The translations under genes and the position numbers were made by a program. From Nitrosarchaeum sp. (lineage in GTDB: Archaea > Thermoproteota > Nitrososphaeria > Nitrososphaerales > Nitrosopumilaceae): a DNA stretch of 56,749 nucleotides. The stretch's first letter is position 1, and the number at the start of each line of letters is the position of its first letter. The notes beneath the pieces were generated by a model. That model made no database searches and was not told the origin of the DNA. It was given only the letters and a program-made list of their open reading frames with translations. Positions 1 through 7,558 of this stretch are shown piece by piece. The stretch is from assembly GCA_021414105.1 (NCBI GenBank), contig JAIOPB010000007.1, forward strand, positions 1-56,749, written 5' to 3'.

Positions 1-1
1 A

Positions 2-154
2 TCAACTACTAATCATCATGTTGTCTCTATTCGAGGTGTGTTCAAGTTTAAACATTCAGGACCAATTGATTTCTTTAATTTAGTAAATGAAAGTGTCGAT
101 AGATTAAATAATCTAACGGTAACAATATGTGGTGGTATAAATGAGTCAGGATGA
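2..154 (+). CDS. C-terminal end of an unknown protein (partial)
   Basis: An open frame enters from the left edge and stops at 152-154, giving the last 50 residues of a protein whose start lies outside the window. It contains no motif I recognise. Its end overlaps the start codon of the next gene at 141 by 14 bases, which suggests co-transcription and translational coupling with the coiled-coil and HEPN-like genes that follow. Function unknown. Confidence 0.55.
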   Translation, partial: STTNHHVVSIRGVFKFKHSGPIDFFNLVNESVDRLNNLTVTICGGINESG

Positions 155-656
155 TTTTCTAAAAATCAGATCTCCTCGAAATATTGATAATTTTCTAAAG
201 GTATTTCTTCAAAAAGTTCCTGATGGTTATAAGATACATTATACTAATTTACAATATCCAGAACAACAAAAAAAGAGTACTACACCTTTAGAGGAAGAAG
301 TACATTTAATGAGTGATCGACAACTTGCCTTAGAGTCAAGAGTAGAGTCATTAGAATTTAAGTCAAACATTGCATCCATTCAAGATAAAATAACTAAAAT
401 AGAAGATTTTACAAATAAAGTATTTTCAGACATACCTATAATTGTAAATGCTTCATATCGCCCATCATCATCAGGGCTTATAATTTTACTAATTCATAAT
501 TCAGATGATGTTTCAAGTGCAATTGATCAAATTCAAAAAGGAATTTTCAAATTAGAAGAAGCTTTTCCAAATATTTATTTTGAACCTTGGGTTTTACATG
601 TAACAGAAGTTCAAAATCAACATTTAAAACAATCTAAAACAATCTTCCAACGATAA
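141..656 (+). CDS. Hypothetical coiled-coil protein
   Basis: This 171-residue protein is not recognised. Residues about 50-95 are charged and heptad-like, predicted coiled coil, followed by a hydrophobic strand/helix region around residues 97-120 and a C-terminal alpha/beta-looking part. It overlaps the preceding open frame by 14 bases and ends 3 bases before the HEPN-like gene, so the three are probably one transcript. By position it could be a partner (antitoxin or sensor) of the HEPN-like protein, but nothing in the sequence proves that. Confidence 0.65.
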   Translation: MSQDDFLKIRSPRNIDNFLKVFLQKVPDGYKIHYTNLQYPEQQKKSTTPLEEEVHLMSDRQLALESRVESLEFKSNIASIQDKITKIEDFTNKVFSDIPIIVNASYRPSSSGLIILLIHNSDDVSSAIDQIQKGIFKLEEAFPNIYFEPWVLHVTEVQNQHLKQSKTIFQR

Positions 657-659
657 TTA

Positions 660-1022
660 ATGGTTTCTAATAGTTGGTATGTACTACAGAGTACACATAA
701 TAAAGAAACTTCAGATGATCTAAATCAACTAGTTCAAAATAAACACCTAGATTGGGAAATTACCACTTTATTTTATTCTGCATTACATATAATCAATGAA
801 TATTTTCTACAACGTGGAATACCATTACCAGATAAACATGACCAACGAACTCCATTAGTCAGAAATACTCTTAATCAGATTTATCCTGAATATCAAAAAT
901 TACTAATATTGAGTATACGAACAAGATATCTTGTAAATTACAATTCTATCAAGCCAAAAGAAAGACAAGACGCTTTAGATTGTTTTAATATAATATCATC
1001 ACACATACGTTCAATTATTTGA
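660..1022 (+). CDS. HEPN-like small helical protein
   Basis: A 120-residue, all-helical-looking protein. The segment FYSALHIINEYF (about residues 39-50) followed by KHDQR (58-62) and later SIRTRY (83-88) resembles the HEPN fold family, whose members include toxin RNases and nucleotidyltransferase partners. The family RNase signature R-x4-6-H is not clearly present, so ribonuclease activity should not be assumed. It lies 3 bases after the coiled-coil gene. Assignment to HEPN is by pattern only. Confidence 0.55.
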   Translation: MVSNSWYVLQSTHNKETSDDLNQLVQNKHLDWEITTLFYSALHIINEYFLQRGIPLPDKHDQRTPLVRNTLNQIYPEYQKLLILSIRTRYLVNYNSIKPKERQDALDCFNIISSHIRSII

Positions 1023-1110
1023 TAGTATTGCTAATACCAATAAAATTTCAGCAACCGATAGGTAACAGAAATAAAACAACCGACAACGAAACAGTACCTA
1101 ATTTCACCAT

Positions 1111-1121
1111 AGTTTTATATT
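1111..1121 (+). promoter_or_regulatory. TATA box of the L12 gene
   Basis: The T/A-rich element agttttatatt lies about 26-33 bp before the ATG at 1146, the expected distance for an archaeal leaderless transcript. It supports independent transcription of rpl12 from the upstream HEPN cluster. Confidence 0.5.
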
Positions 1122-1145
1122 ATGCCCTAAGAAAATCTCGATACA

Positions 1146-1442
1146 ATGGAATACGTTTATGCTGCTTTACTTCTTCACAAGCTACAAAAAGAAGTTAATG
1201 AAGCCAACATCAGCTCAGTTGTTAAAGCATCTGGCGCCGCAGTTAATGATGCTCAAGTAAAAGCACTAGTTGCAGCTTTGGCCGATGTTAACATCGAAGA
1301 AGCAATCAAAGCCGCACCTGTAGCAGTAGCAGCAGCCGCTCCGGCAGCCGCAGCAGCAGGTGAAGCAAAGAAAGAAGCACCAGTTGATACAAGTAAAAGC
1401 GAAGAAGCCGCAATGGAAGGTCTCTCTTCTCTATTTGGCTAG
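1146..1442 (+). CDS. rpl12: Ribosomal protein L12 (P1 family)
   Basis: 98-residue acidic stalk protein of the large subunit, binding P0/L10 and recruiting translation factors. The N-terminal helical dimerisation domain (residues 1-60) starts with the family-typical [11 protein letters not shown], followed by an Ala-rich hinge (about 60-75), a charged segment and the conserved C-terminal tail ending MEGLSSLFG. In many archaea the gene follows L10 in the L11-L1-L10-L12 operon; here it is on the opposite strand to L10/L1 with a TRIC-like gene between, so it has its own promoter. Confidence 0.96.
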   Translation: MEYVYAALLLHKLQKEVNEANISSVVKASGAAVNDAQVKALVAALADVNIEEAIKAAPVAVAAAAPAAAAAGEAKKEAPVDTSKSEEAAMEGLSSLFG

Positions 1443-1488
1443 ACAACTATTATTTTTTCAATTTAATTTTGGTTTTTATTTACATCAA

Positions 1489-1500
1489 TGTTAATTAACA
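1489..1500. promoter_or_regulatory. 12-bp perfect palindrome at the TRIC-like gene promoter
   Basis: TGTTAATTAACA is a perfect palindrome ending 21 bp before the TTG start at 1522. Its TTAATTAA core sits where a TATA box is expected, so it may be just the promoter core. The half-sites TGTTAA and TTAACA are the same words as in the 23568/24522/24727 palindromes but in the opposite arrangement. Confidence 0.3.
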
Positions 1501-1521
1501 ATTATCCATTTTTCATTTTAA

Positions 1522-2160
1522 TTGGTTGATTTTTCAATTCCCGCTCAAGTTTTCATTTACATTCTAGATTTGTTTGGTACGATGGCTTTTGCAGTAACTG
1601 GTGCGTTTAAGGCAATTGAACACAAATCCGATATTGTTGGAATTTTACTATTAGCAACAATTACTGGTGTTGCTGGTGGTACAATTAGGGATGTTATCAT
1701 GGGTCAATTCCCAAACTCTCTTTCTGATCCAGTATATGTGATAATTACAGTGCTTTCTGGCGTCTCTATTTTTTTCTTGTATTCACATCTCCAGAAACAT
1801 TGGAATTTGTTTTTGAAATTTGATGCTATTGGATTGGGGGTTTTTGCAATAATTGGGGCAACATTTGCTTATAATTTAGTCGGGCTGAATTTTCTAGCAA
1901 TAATGCTTGCAGGAATGCTTACTGCAGTAGGCGGTGGAATACTACGAGATGTCTTTGTCACTCAAGTTCCAATAGTTTTTGTCAAGGAGTTTTATGTTTC
2001 TGCAAGTTTTATTGGAATTGTTGTTTTTTACTTTACATTATATTTTGGAGGGGAATTATATTCTGCAACAATTTTGGGAATAATTCTAACTACCACACTA
2101 AGATTGATTGCAATGAAATTCAACTGGAATCTTCCCAGAGCTAAAGGAAGTTCGGATTAA
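1522..2160 (+). CDS. TRIC/UPF0126-family membrane protein
   Basis: 212-residue membrane protein with about seven hydrophobic segments. It has the duplicated UPF0126 pattern with glycine-rich motifs: GVAGGTIRDV near residue 53 and AVGGGILRDV near residue 138. Bacterial and archaeal members form trimeric cation channels related to TRIC. The frame opens with TTG at 1522; the hydrophobic first helix begins a few residues later, so a start further in is unlikely. It is tail-to-tail with the L10 gene, overlapping its stop by 4 bases. Confidence 0.85.
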   Translation: MVDFSIPAQVFIYILDLFGTMAFAVTGAFKAIEHKSDIVGILLLATITGVAGGTIRDVIMGQFPNSLSDPVYVIITVLSGVSIFFLYSHLQKHWNLFLKFDAIGLGVFAIIGATFAYNLVGLNFLAIMLAGMLTAVGGGILRDVFVTQVPIVFVKEFYVSASFIGIVVFYFTLYFGGELYSATILGIILTTTLRLIAMKFNWNLPRAKGSSD

Positions 2161-3023
2161 GACGCGGCGTAACCTTTTGCTTTAGTAGAGACTGATTTAG
2201 CTTGACTATGAGCTTTCTGTAATATTGGTTCCTTGGTTTCATCTGTCATGAATCCTGATTCAATAGACACAGAACGTGCAGATTGAGCCGCTTTACTGAG
2301 AATTTGGTTAATGTTCTCTGCAGTAACATATGCTGCTTCAATAGATAGTGAAATTGCTTCCTGATGGAATTGTGTAAATGCGTTTCTTACTTTTGCAACA
2401 TCTACAACCATCTCTTCTGCTGCATATTTCAAACCCTCTTCTAATGCTGTATAAAGTGAAATTCCTGCCTCTACTGGTTTGATGTCTAGTTTACCAAGTA
2501 GTGCGGCTAATTTTTCATTGATTGTTTCTCCTTTCTTTACTGGAGTGGTATCTTTTTGAATCCAAATTGTACCTTGATCAATCTTTGTCGGGATTCCTGC
2601 CTCTTTGAATTCTGTAAGCATTGGTCCTGGTGCGATTCCTGTATTTTTTGCTGGCACCACAATGTCTACACTTGCAATATCTCCACCTCTTGCTGCCATC
2701 ATAATTTTATTTTTTGACAGTAACACATTTAGCTTAAATGGTGACATGTTGGTAAACAGAAAAAGACATTGACCTGTGAGTTCTTCTGAAATTCCTTTGA
2801 TTCCTGCAATGTTTAATTTTTCTAATGCTTTTTGTGCAACTCTGTCTTTTACACATACAAACTCAACTTCACCTTTGAGTGCTTTTCTTAGTGGAAGAAT
2901 TTGTGATGCTCTAACTTTGTTTATTTTAACGATAGCTATAACTTTGTATTTTTTTGGAACTTCGAGTAATTGCTGATACATCTGAGCTTTTCTTTTTGGA
3001 TATGTTGTTCTATTTTCATGCAT
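2157..3023 (-). CDS. rplP0: Ribosomal protein L10 (P0)
   Basis: 288-residue stalk base protein that binds 23S rRNA and carries L12 dimers. The N-terminal RNA-binding domain includes the archaeal L10 signatures ARGGD and APGPM followed by an IPTKI stretch; the C-terminal third consists of helices for L12 binding. The very end lacks the acidic LFG tail seen in many archaeal P0 proteins and finishes in a basic/Ser-rich stretch. It overlaps the L1 gene by 8 bases and is co-directional with it. Confidence 0.95.
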   Translation of the reverse strand: MHENRTTYPKRKAQMYQQLLEVPKKYKVIAIVKINKVRASQILPLRKALKGEVEFVCVKDRVAQKALEKLNIAGIKGISEELTGQCLFLFTNMSPFKLNVLLSKNKIMMAARGGDIASVDIVVPAKNTGIAPGPMLTEFKEAGIPTKIDQGTIWIQKDTTPVKKGETINEKLAALLGKLDIKPVEAGISLYTALEEGLKYAAEEMVVDVAKVRNAFTQFHQEAISLSIEAAYVTAENINQILSKAAQSARSVSIESGFMTDETKEPILQKAHSQAKSVSTKAKGYAAS

Positions 3024-3678
3024 TCTTCTTTCTTACCTCTTCTATTTGTTTGACTGGTTTGCCCATTGTAGTTTTTATGATTACCCTTTTGAGATTCTTT
3101 TCACCACTTGGTAATTTCTTTTCTACTGCACTTAATACTGCATGTGCATTAATTGCCAAGTCTGCATTTTCCATTGACTCGTCTCCTATCTTGCATGACA
3201 TGGCTAATGATGCTCTTGATCTAACTTTGATTGATGATCTAAATCTTTGTAAAAATGATTCAACTGAAGCATTAAATGGAACTGGGGTTGGCATTTTTCC
3301 TCTTGGACCTAAAAGTTGACCTAACACTTTACCAACTACTGGCATGATTTGAGTATCTGCTAAAAAGAAATCATATTTGTTAATGAATTTTCTAGATGCT
3401 CTTTTGTTTGCTGCAAATCTATCTAATTCCTCTGATCCTACAACTGCATCTGCTTTTGCTTCCTTTGCTTTTTGACCCATATCTCCAGTAGCCATAATGC
3501 ATACTGTAGCTGGTGAACTGGTTTTTGGAAGTTGGACCACTTCATTAAGTGCAAAGCCTTTTTTCACATCAATATCTTTGAAGACAATTATCATTTCTAC
3601 TGATTGTTTGAATTTCCTTTGTTTAGTGCTGGTCTTGGCCTGATTAATCATTTCTTCCAGCTTAGCCTCTGTAATCAT
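3016..3678 (-). CDS. rpl1: Ribosomal protein L1
   Basis: 220-residue large-subunit protein of the L1 stalk. The archaeal L1 pattern is clear: early basic segment, DTQIMPVVGKVLGQLLGPRG (about residues 107-126) and PTPVP immediately after, plus a C-terminal VIIKTTMGKPV segment. The gene precedes L10 with an 8-base overlap. In archaea L1 can bind its own mRNA to repress this operon; no such site was tested here. It is separated from L11 by an oppositely oriented Lrp-type gene. Confidence 0.96.
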   Translation of the reverse strand: MITEAKLEEMINQAKTSTKQRKFKQSVEMIIVFKDIDVKKGFALNEVVQLPKTSSPATVCIMATGDMGQKAKEAKADAVVGSEELDRFAANKRASRKFINKYDFFLADTQIMPVVGKVLGQLLGPRGKMPTPVPFNASVESFLQRFRSSIKVRSRASLAMSCKIGDESMENADLAINAHAVLSAVEKKLPSGEKNLKRVIIKTTMGKPVKQIEEVRKKNA

Positions 3679-3845
3679 TATGAAGATTTCCGAGAAAGCC
3701 TACTTAAAATCGTTTAGAGGCTATGAATTATGATTCTTGTATTATTTTAAAAATTTACACTTTTTGAAGGTTATACTTGTAATTCCAAAGTAAAATTCCC
3801 TCTGAACTTACATTTATTAAATCATCAAGCCAATTTTCGAGCACA

Positions 3846-4301
3846 TTGCAGCGATTTGATGAACTTGATATGAAATTGCTTTTTGAACTAACCAAAGATG
3901 GTTCTATTTCTGTACCTGCACTGTCAAAAAAACTTGGAATCAATGCATCTGTTCTTTATAGCAGAATAAAGCGATTAATGAAAAAAAAATTAATCAAAAA
4001 ATTTACCGTAGTAATAGATGATTCTCTTTTAGGAATAGGTGTTAAGGCATCTGTTGGAATCAACAGGGATCCAAAACTTAAGGATAATATTCATAAAAAG
4101 ATGATGGAAACCCCCGAAATCATATCTATTTCAGAAGTAACTGGTAGGTTTGATATTATTGTCAATGTACATGCAAAAAATTTAGAAGCACTACATTCCA
4201 TAGTTATAGAGAAAATAGGAAAAATTGATGGTATTATAAACACAGAAACCTTTGTCGAGTTACAAAAAACCGATAAAGATCCGGTTTATTCTATCTTGTA
4301 A
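3846..4301 (+). CDS. Lrp/AsnC-family transcriptional regulator
   Basis: 151-residue protein with an N-terminal winged helix-turn-helix (residues about 5-50; LSKKLGINASVLYSRIKRL) and a C-terminal RAM/Lrp ligand-binding domain (about 65-140) with the GRFDIIVNVHA strand. Starts at TTG 3846; a second in-frame ATG eight codons later would cut the HTH. It lies head-to-head with L1 and tail-to-tail with L11 (1-base gap), inserted in what is a continuous L11-L1 unit in many archaea. Its ligand and targets are unknown. Confidence 0.92.
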   Translation: MQRFDELDMKLLFELTKDGSISVPALSKKLGINASVLYSRIKRLMKKKLIKKFTVVIDDSLLGIGVKASVGINRDPKLKDNIHKKMMETPEIISISEVTGRFDIIVNVHAKNLEALHSIVIEKIGKIDGIINTETFVELQKTDKDPVYSIL

Positions 4302-4302
4302 T

Positions 4303-4785
4303 TTATTTTAGTTTTGCATCCCACTTGCCTTCATTAATTTCGGCAGTGATCTCTTTTGGTGACTTTCCTTCAATCTTAATTCCGAGTGATGAGCATGTTC
4401 CAATTATTGTTTTTGCAACAGATTTTAATGAAGATGCATAGGATTTCTCTAATTTTGTATTTGCAACTTTGATAACAGAATCTATGGTTATATCGCCTAC
4501 CCATGTTGATCCTGCAGTTCCTGTTCCCTTTTGAATTCCTGCTTCTTTTAGCAATAGTGCAGCTGCAGAAGGAATTCCAATCTCTATCTCCCATTTTTTT
4601 GTATCAGGATAAACAGAAACTGTTACTGGCACTTTCATTCCTTCAAAGTCTTTTGTCTTTTCATTAATTGCCTTGATTATTTCCATAATGTTGACTCCTA
4701 ATGGTCCTAAAGCTGGACCTAGTGGTGGACCTGCTGAAGCCGCTCCGCCGGTTACAAGTGATGATACTTTTTGTGCTTCTACCAT
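4303..4785 (-). CDS. rpl11: Ribosomal protein L11
   Basis: 160-residue protein of the GTPase-associated centre. The N-terminal domain contains the hallmark PPLGPALGPLGVNI and the C-terminal rRNA-binding domain holds KTIIGTCSSLGIKIEG. It follows Spt5 on the - strand with a 34-base gap, matching the conserved archaeal secE-spt5-rpl11 order. Confidence 0.97.
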   Translation of the reverse strand: MVEAQKVSSLVTGGAASAGPPLGPALGPLGVNIMEIIKAINEKTKDFEGMKVPVTVSVYPDTKKWEIEIGIPSAAALLLKEAGIQKGTGTAGSTWVGDITIDSVIKVANTKLEKSYASSLKSVAKTIIGTCSSLGIKIEGKSPKEITAEINEGKWDAKLK

Positions 4786-4819
4786 ATTTATCAGCTTTAT
4801 ACGAAAAATTTAATCCTTC

Positions 4820-5278
4820 CTAAGACTCACTTGACAGTTTTAGATAGTTGGCGTCGACAGTTACTGGTAATTGATAAGATGCGTCTAATAGAACTACAGT
4901 TGCTTCTTCTTTGTCTACATCTATTCTAGTGATTGTGGCTTTCATTCCTTTGAATGGACCGCCTGTGATCTCAACTATGTTATCTACTGCTAATTGTGAA
5001 ACTGTGGATTTCTTTATCAAATATCCTTCAATGTCTTTAAATTCTAATTCTCCTCTAAGTTGACCGCGAATATGTCTAACTCCTTCTACTGCCATGTATG
5101 CATCGCTGGGATTTATTGCCTCGATTACAACATATCCTTTTAGATTATCTACTAGCAATACTGACTGGATGTTGATTTTGTTGGCATTTGCTTTTGCTTC
5201 TAATAGTCTCATGACTACTTTTTCTTGACCTCCAGTGGTTCTTATTGCAAAAAGATGAGATTTAATTTCCTCTGACAA
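4820..5278 (-). CDS. spt5: Transcription elongation factor Spt5 (NusG homologue)
   Basis: 152-residue protein with an N-terminal NGN domain (about residues 8-90, including the GYVVIEA strand) and a C-terminal KOW domain (about 95-145, VEITGGPFKGMKATITRID). With Spt4 it clamps RNA polymerase for processive elongation. Start is TTG at 5278, only 2 bases after the SecE stop, so the two are translationally adjacent. Confidence 0.95.
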   Translation of the reverse strand: MSEEIKSHLFAIRTTGGQEKVVMRLLEAKANANKINIQSVLLVDNLKGYVVIEAINPSDAYMAVEGVRHIRGQLRGELEFKDIEGYLIKKSTVSQLAVDNIVEITGGPFKGMKATITRIDVDKEEATVVLLDASYQLPVTVDANYLKLSSES

Positions 5279-5280
5279 TT

Positions 5281-5454
5281 TTATCTACCAAATGTAATTA
5301 CAGAAAAGACAAACTGAATTGTAAAGCCAATAGCACCAACTCCTGCAATTCCTATTAATACTAATCTGAGATGCTGTTGATACTCTTCACGATCTGGCTT
5401 TTTAGCCATTTTCAAAGTATTAGCCATATTTTTTAAAGTCTGCTTAGGGTTCAT
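5281..5454 (-). CDS. secE: Preprotein translocase subunit SecE
   Basis: A 57-residue protein beginning MNPKQTLKNM, with an amphipathic basic N-terminal part (RPDREEY-like region around residues 18-28) and one C-terminal membrane segment (about residues 31-54, LVLIGIAGVGAIGFTIQFVF). This is the architecture of archaeal SecE/Sec61-gamma, and the gene sits directly before spt5 as in most archaea. It partners SecY (16477) in the translocon. Divergent to dtdA with only 39 bases between start codons; an ATATAAGG element lies about 26 bp before its ATG. Confidence 0.9.
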   Translation of the reverse strand: MNPKQTLKNMANTLKMAKKPDREEYQQHLRLVLIGIAGVGAIGFTIQFVFSVITFGR

Positions 5455-5493
5455 TGCTGGAAATTAATAAGGTGTCCTTATATCTCTTATCTC

Positions 5494-6270
5494 ATGGAAC
5501 TACTGGTCGCATATCGTGACGACCCTGCGGGATACAATATGGCAAAATTTCTTTCTCAAGAAATGACACAAGACGGTGAAATTTATCGAGGCAAGTACTA
5601 TGATTTGTTAATAATTCCGACTCCAGCGATTTCTGCTGATTGGCTAGAAGAAAAATATGGTTATGATGGATTTATTTTTCTCTCAAAACATGCTGCAGAG
5701 TCTGGTGTTTTAGCTCTTACTTGTCATAGCACTGGTAATTTTTCAGAAGCTAAATTCGGAGGAAATGACAGACAAATAGCAATTCCTCATCCATATGTCC
5801 AAAAAGAATATCTTCAAACACTCTGGAAAAATAAATCCAAGTTCTCAAATTTTCAAATTACAATCGAAGCTACGCATCATGGCCCTACTGCATTGACTAA
5901 ACCTACTATATTCATTGAAATTGGCACAACAGAAAAACAATGGACTGATGTTTCTTTGTGTAATTTAGTTGCTGGTTTAGTACATAGTGTGATGACTAAA
6001 AATATCAAGTCCTCTCCTGTGGCAATTTGTTTTGGAGGTACACATTATCCTGATAAATTTACCAAGGAATTACTAGAAGGAAAATTTGCACTTGGAACTG
6101 TTGTGCCAAAACATGCACTAGATAATATCGACGAAGATCTGTTTTTGCATATTTTAAAGCAAAATAAAATGGCAAAAACTGCTCTTTTGGATTGGGGAGG
6201 ACTTGGATCAAACAAACAAAAGTTAATTAATTTTCTAAATAACTCAAATTTTGAGATAATCAAACTTTGA
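5494..6270 (+). CDS. dtdA: Archaeal D-aminoacyl-tRNA deacylase (DTD2)
   Basis: 258-residue protein of the archaeal/plant DTD2 (GEK1) family, which removes D-amino acids from mischarged tRNA. The family motifs are visible: HAAESGVLALTCHSTGNF near residue 65, EATHHGPTALTKPTIFIEIG near 127-146, and FGGTHYPDKFT near 180, with the expected catalytic/zinc-binding histidines. ATG start 39 bases from the divergent secE start. It overlaps the following alkyltransferase-like gene by 4 bases (TTGA), indicating coupling. Confidence 0.94.
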   Translation: MELLVAYRDDPAGYNMAKFLSQEMTQDGEIYRGKYYDLLIIPTPAISADWLEEKYGYDGFIFLSKHAAESGVLALTCHSTGNFSEAKFGGNDRQIAIPHPYVQKEYLQTLWKNKSKFSNFQITIEATHHGPTALTKPTIFIEIGTTEKQWTDVSLCNLVAGLVHSVMTKNIKSSPVAICFGGTHYPDKFTKELLEGKFALGTVVPKHALDNIDEDLFLHILKQNKMAKTALLDWGGLGSNKQKLINFLNNSNFEIIKL

Positions 6271-6566
6271 ATCTTGATAAAAAAATCTACAAAAAATTAC
6301 TTGAAGTACCTAAAGGAAAAATAACCACATATGGTGAATTGGCAAAAGCTGTTGGTTTGAAAAATGGACAAAGAGCAGTTGGTAGAATTATGAACAAGAA
6401 TCCTTACCCAGTAATAATTCCCTGTCATAGAGTTGTAAAATCTGATGGTAAAGTTGGTGGATATGCATATGGTGAAGAGATTAAATCTGATATGTTGACT
6501 AGAGAAGGAATTATAATAAAGAATGGTAAAATTTTGGATTTAGAAAATACGATTTACCGATTCTAA
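6267..6566 (+). CDS. Methylated-DNA-protein cysteine methyltransferase, catalytic domain only
   Basis: 99-residue protein matching the C-terminal DNA-binding/alkyl-acceptor domain of AGT/Ogt: VPKGKITTYGELA, the Arg finger region QRAVGRIMNKNP, and the active-site IPCHRVV with the acceptor Cys retained, so it is not an alkyltransferase-like (Trp) protein. It lacks the N-terminal RNase H-like domain of typical 150-200-residue enzymes. Starts at TTG 6267 overlapping the dtdA stop; ends 4 bases into the convergent L19e gene. Confidence 0.9.
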   Translation: MNLDKKIYKKLLEVPKGKITTYGELAKAVGLKNGQRAVGRIMNKNPYPVIIPCHRVVKSDGKVGGYAYGEEIKSDMLTREGIIIKNGKILDLENTIYRF

Positions 6567-7024
6567 CTTTTTCTCTTGGAAATAGTTTCTTCCATCAGTA
6601 ATCTTAGGTGGGCCTTGTTTCTTACAGTGTTTCCGCCTACTTTTTTGTAAAGTATCCAAAATTCTGGATTTGTCAGTTCTTTTCTATCTTTGGCAATTTT
6701 TAGCAATCTTCTTAATGCGCGAACTTTGGCAACGTAGATACTTTTCTTTCCCACTCTTGCACCTTTTGTACCTTGTTTTGACCCTTGCGTTGTTCCCCTT
6801 TTATTTTTTTGAGCTTTTTTAGTATGCGCTCTTCCTCTTGAAGTTCCAACAACTGATTTTATCTTAATTTTTTTTGCTGTAATTAAACTACGAATATTTG
6901 CTCTTGTAATTGCATCAGCTACATCATCTAGGTGATCTGAATCAAATTTTACTCTGTGAATTCCAACCCCGGTAACTCGTGCTACCAGTCTTTTTTTAGC
7001 TCTAAGATTTACTACCACTTGCAC
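6563..7024 (-). CDS. rpl19e: Ribosomal protein L19e
   Basis: 153-residue basic protein of archaeal/eukaryotic ribosomes. N-terminal NLRAKKRLVARVTGVGIHRV and the central KGARVGKK/WILYKKVGGNTVRNKAHLR-type segments are typical. The frame starts with GTG 7024; a second GTG at 7018 matches the family N-terminus equally well. Either start overlaps the end of L32e (7002). In many archaea L32e-L19e sit between L6 and L18; here they are on the opposite strand and 7.6 kb from the L18-S5 unit. Confidence 0.95.
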   Translation of the reverse strand: MQVVVNLRAKKRLVARVTGVGIHRVKFDSDHLDDVADAITRANIRSLITAKKIKIKSVVGTSRGRAHTKKAQKNKRGTTQGSKQGTKGARVGKKSIYVAKVRALRRLLKIAKDRKELTNPEFWILYKKVGGNTVRNKAHLRLLMEETISKRKS

Positions 7025-7406
7025 TCACTCTCGCATTAAAAACTTTGAATTTACTTTCCATTGCTTTTGCAATGATTTCTTTTCTTTTTCTAGTACCAAC
7101 ACCGTGTCCAAATCTTACTCCATCTGTTTTTGGGTTTAGTTTTTCCAAGTCACTTAATGTATGAACTAGATTATCTGTATATCCTGAAGGGTGTAATCCT
7201 TTTGCCTCTTTTGGTCCTCCATAACCTACTTTGACAAGTCCTGGACGACCTCTACTTTTTTGTTTTCTTTGATGATGATCAATTCCTTTTGGTTTTCTCC
7301 AATTTGTCTGAAGTCTAACATAACGCCAGCTTTCTGGTCTGATAAATTCTGGATTGTGTTCTTTAACTTCTTGTCTTTTAGCTAGCTTCTCTTTATTGAT
7401 CGGCAT
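7002..7406 (-). CDS. rpl32e: Ribosomal protein L32e
   Basis: 134-residue large-subunit protein with the family core FIRPESWRYVRLQTNWRKPKG, the basic stretch QRKQKSRGRPGLVKVGYGGP and the HPSGY segment. It is the first gene of a two-gene - strand unit with L19e, overlapping it by up to 23 bases. A T/A-rich TATA-like element (tatttatttaaaa on the - strand) lies about 25-35 bp before its ATG. Confidence 0.96.
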   Translation of the reverse strand: MPINKEKLAKRQEVKEHNPEFIRPESWRYVRLQTNWRKPKGIDHHQRKQKSRGRPGLVKVGYGGPKEAKGLHPSGYTDNLVHTLSDLEKLNPKTDGVRFGHGVGTRKRKEIIAKAMESKFKVFNARVSASGSKS

Positions 7407-7558
7407 CAGTTTGATTCTTGAAATTTTAAATAAATACGTTCCTAGATGAAAAAAATCATCTGATAAGAAAGAGATAATAAGGAAAATTAAGGCGGATCGA
7501 AATATCTCATGATTAAGCCTGGGATTATTATGATAATTGTTGATGGGGGTTACTTCCT

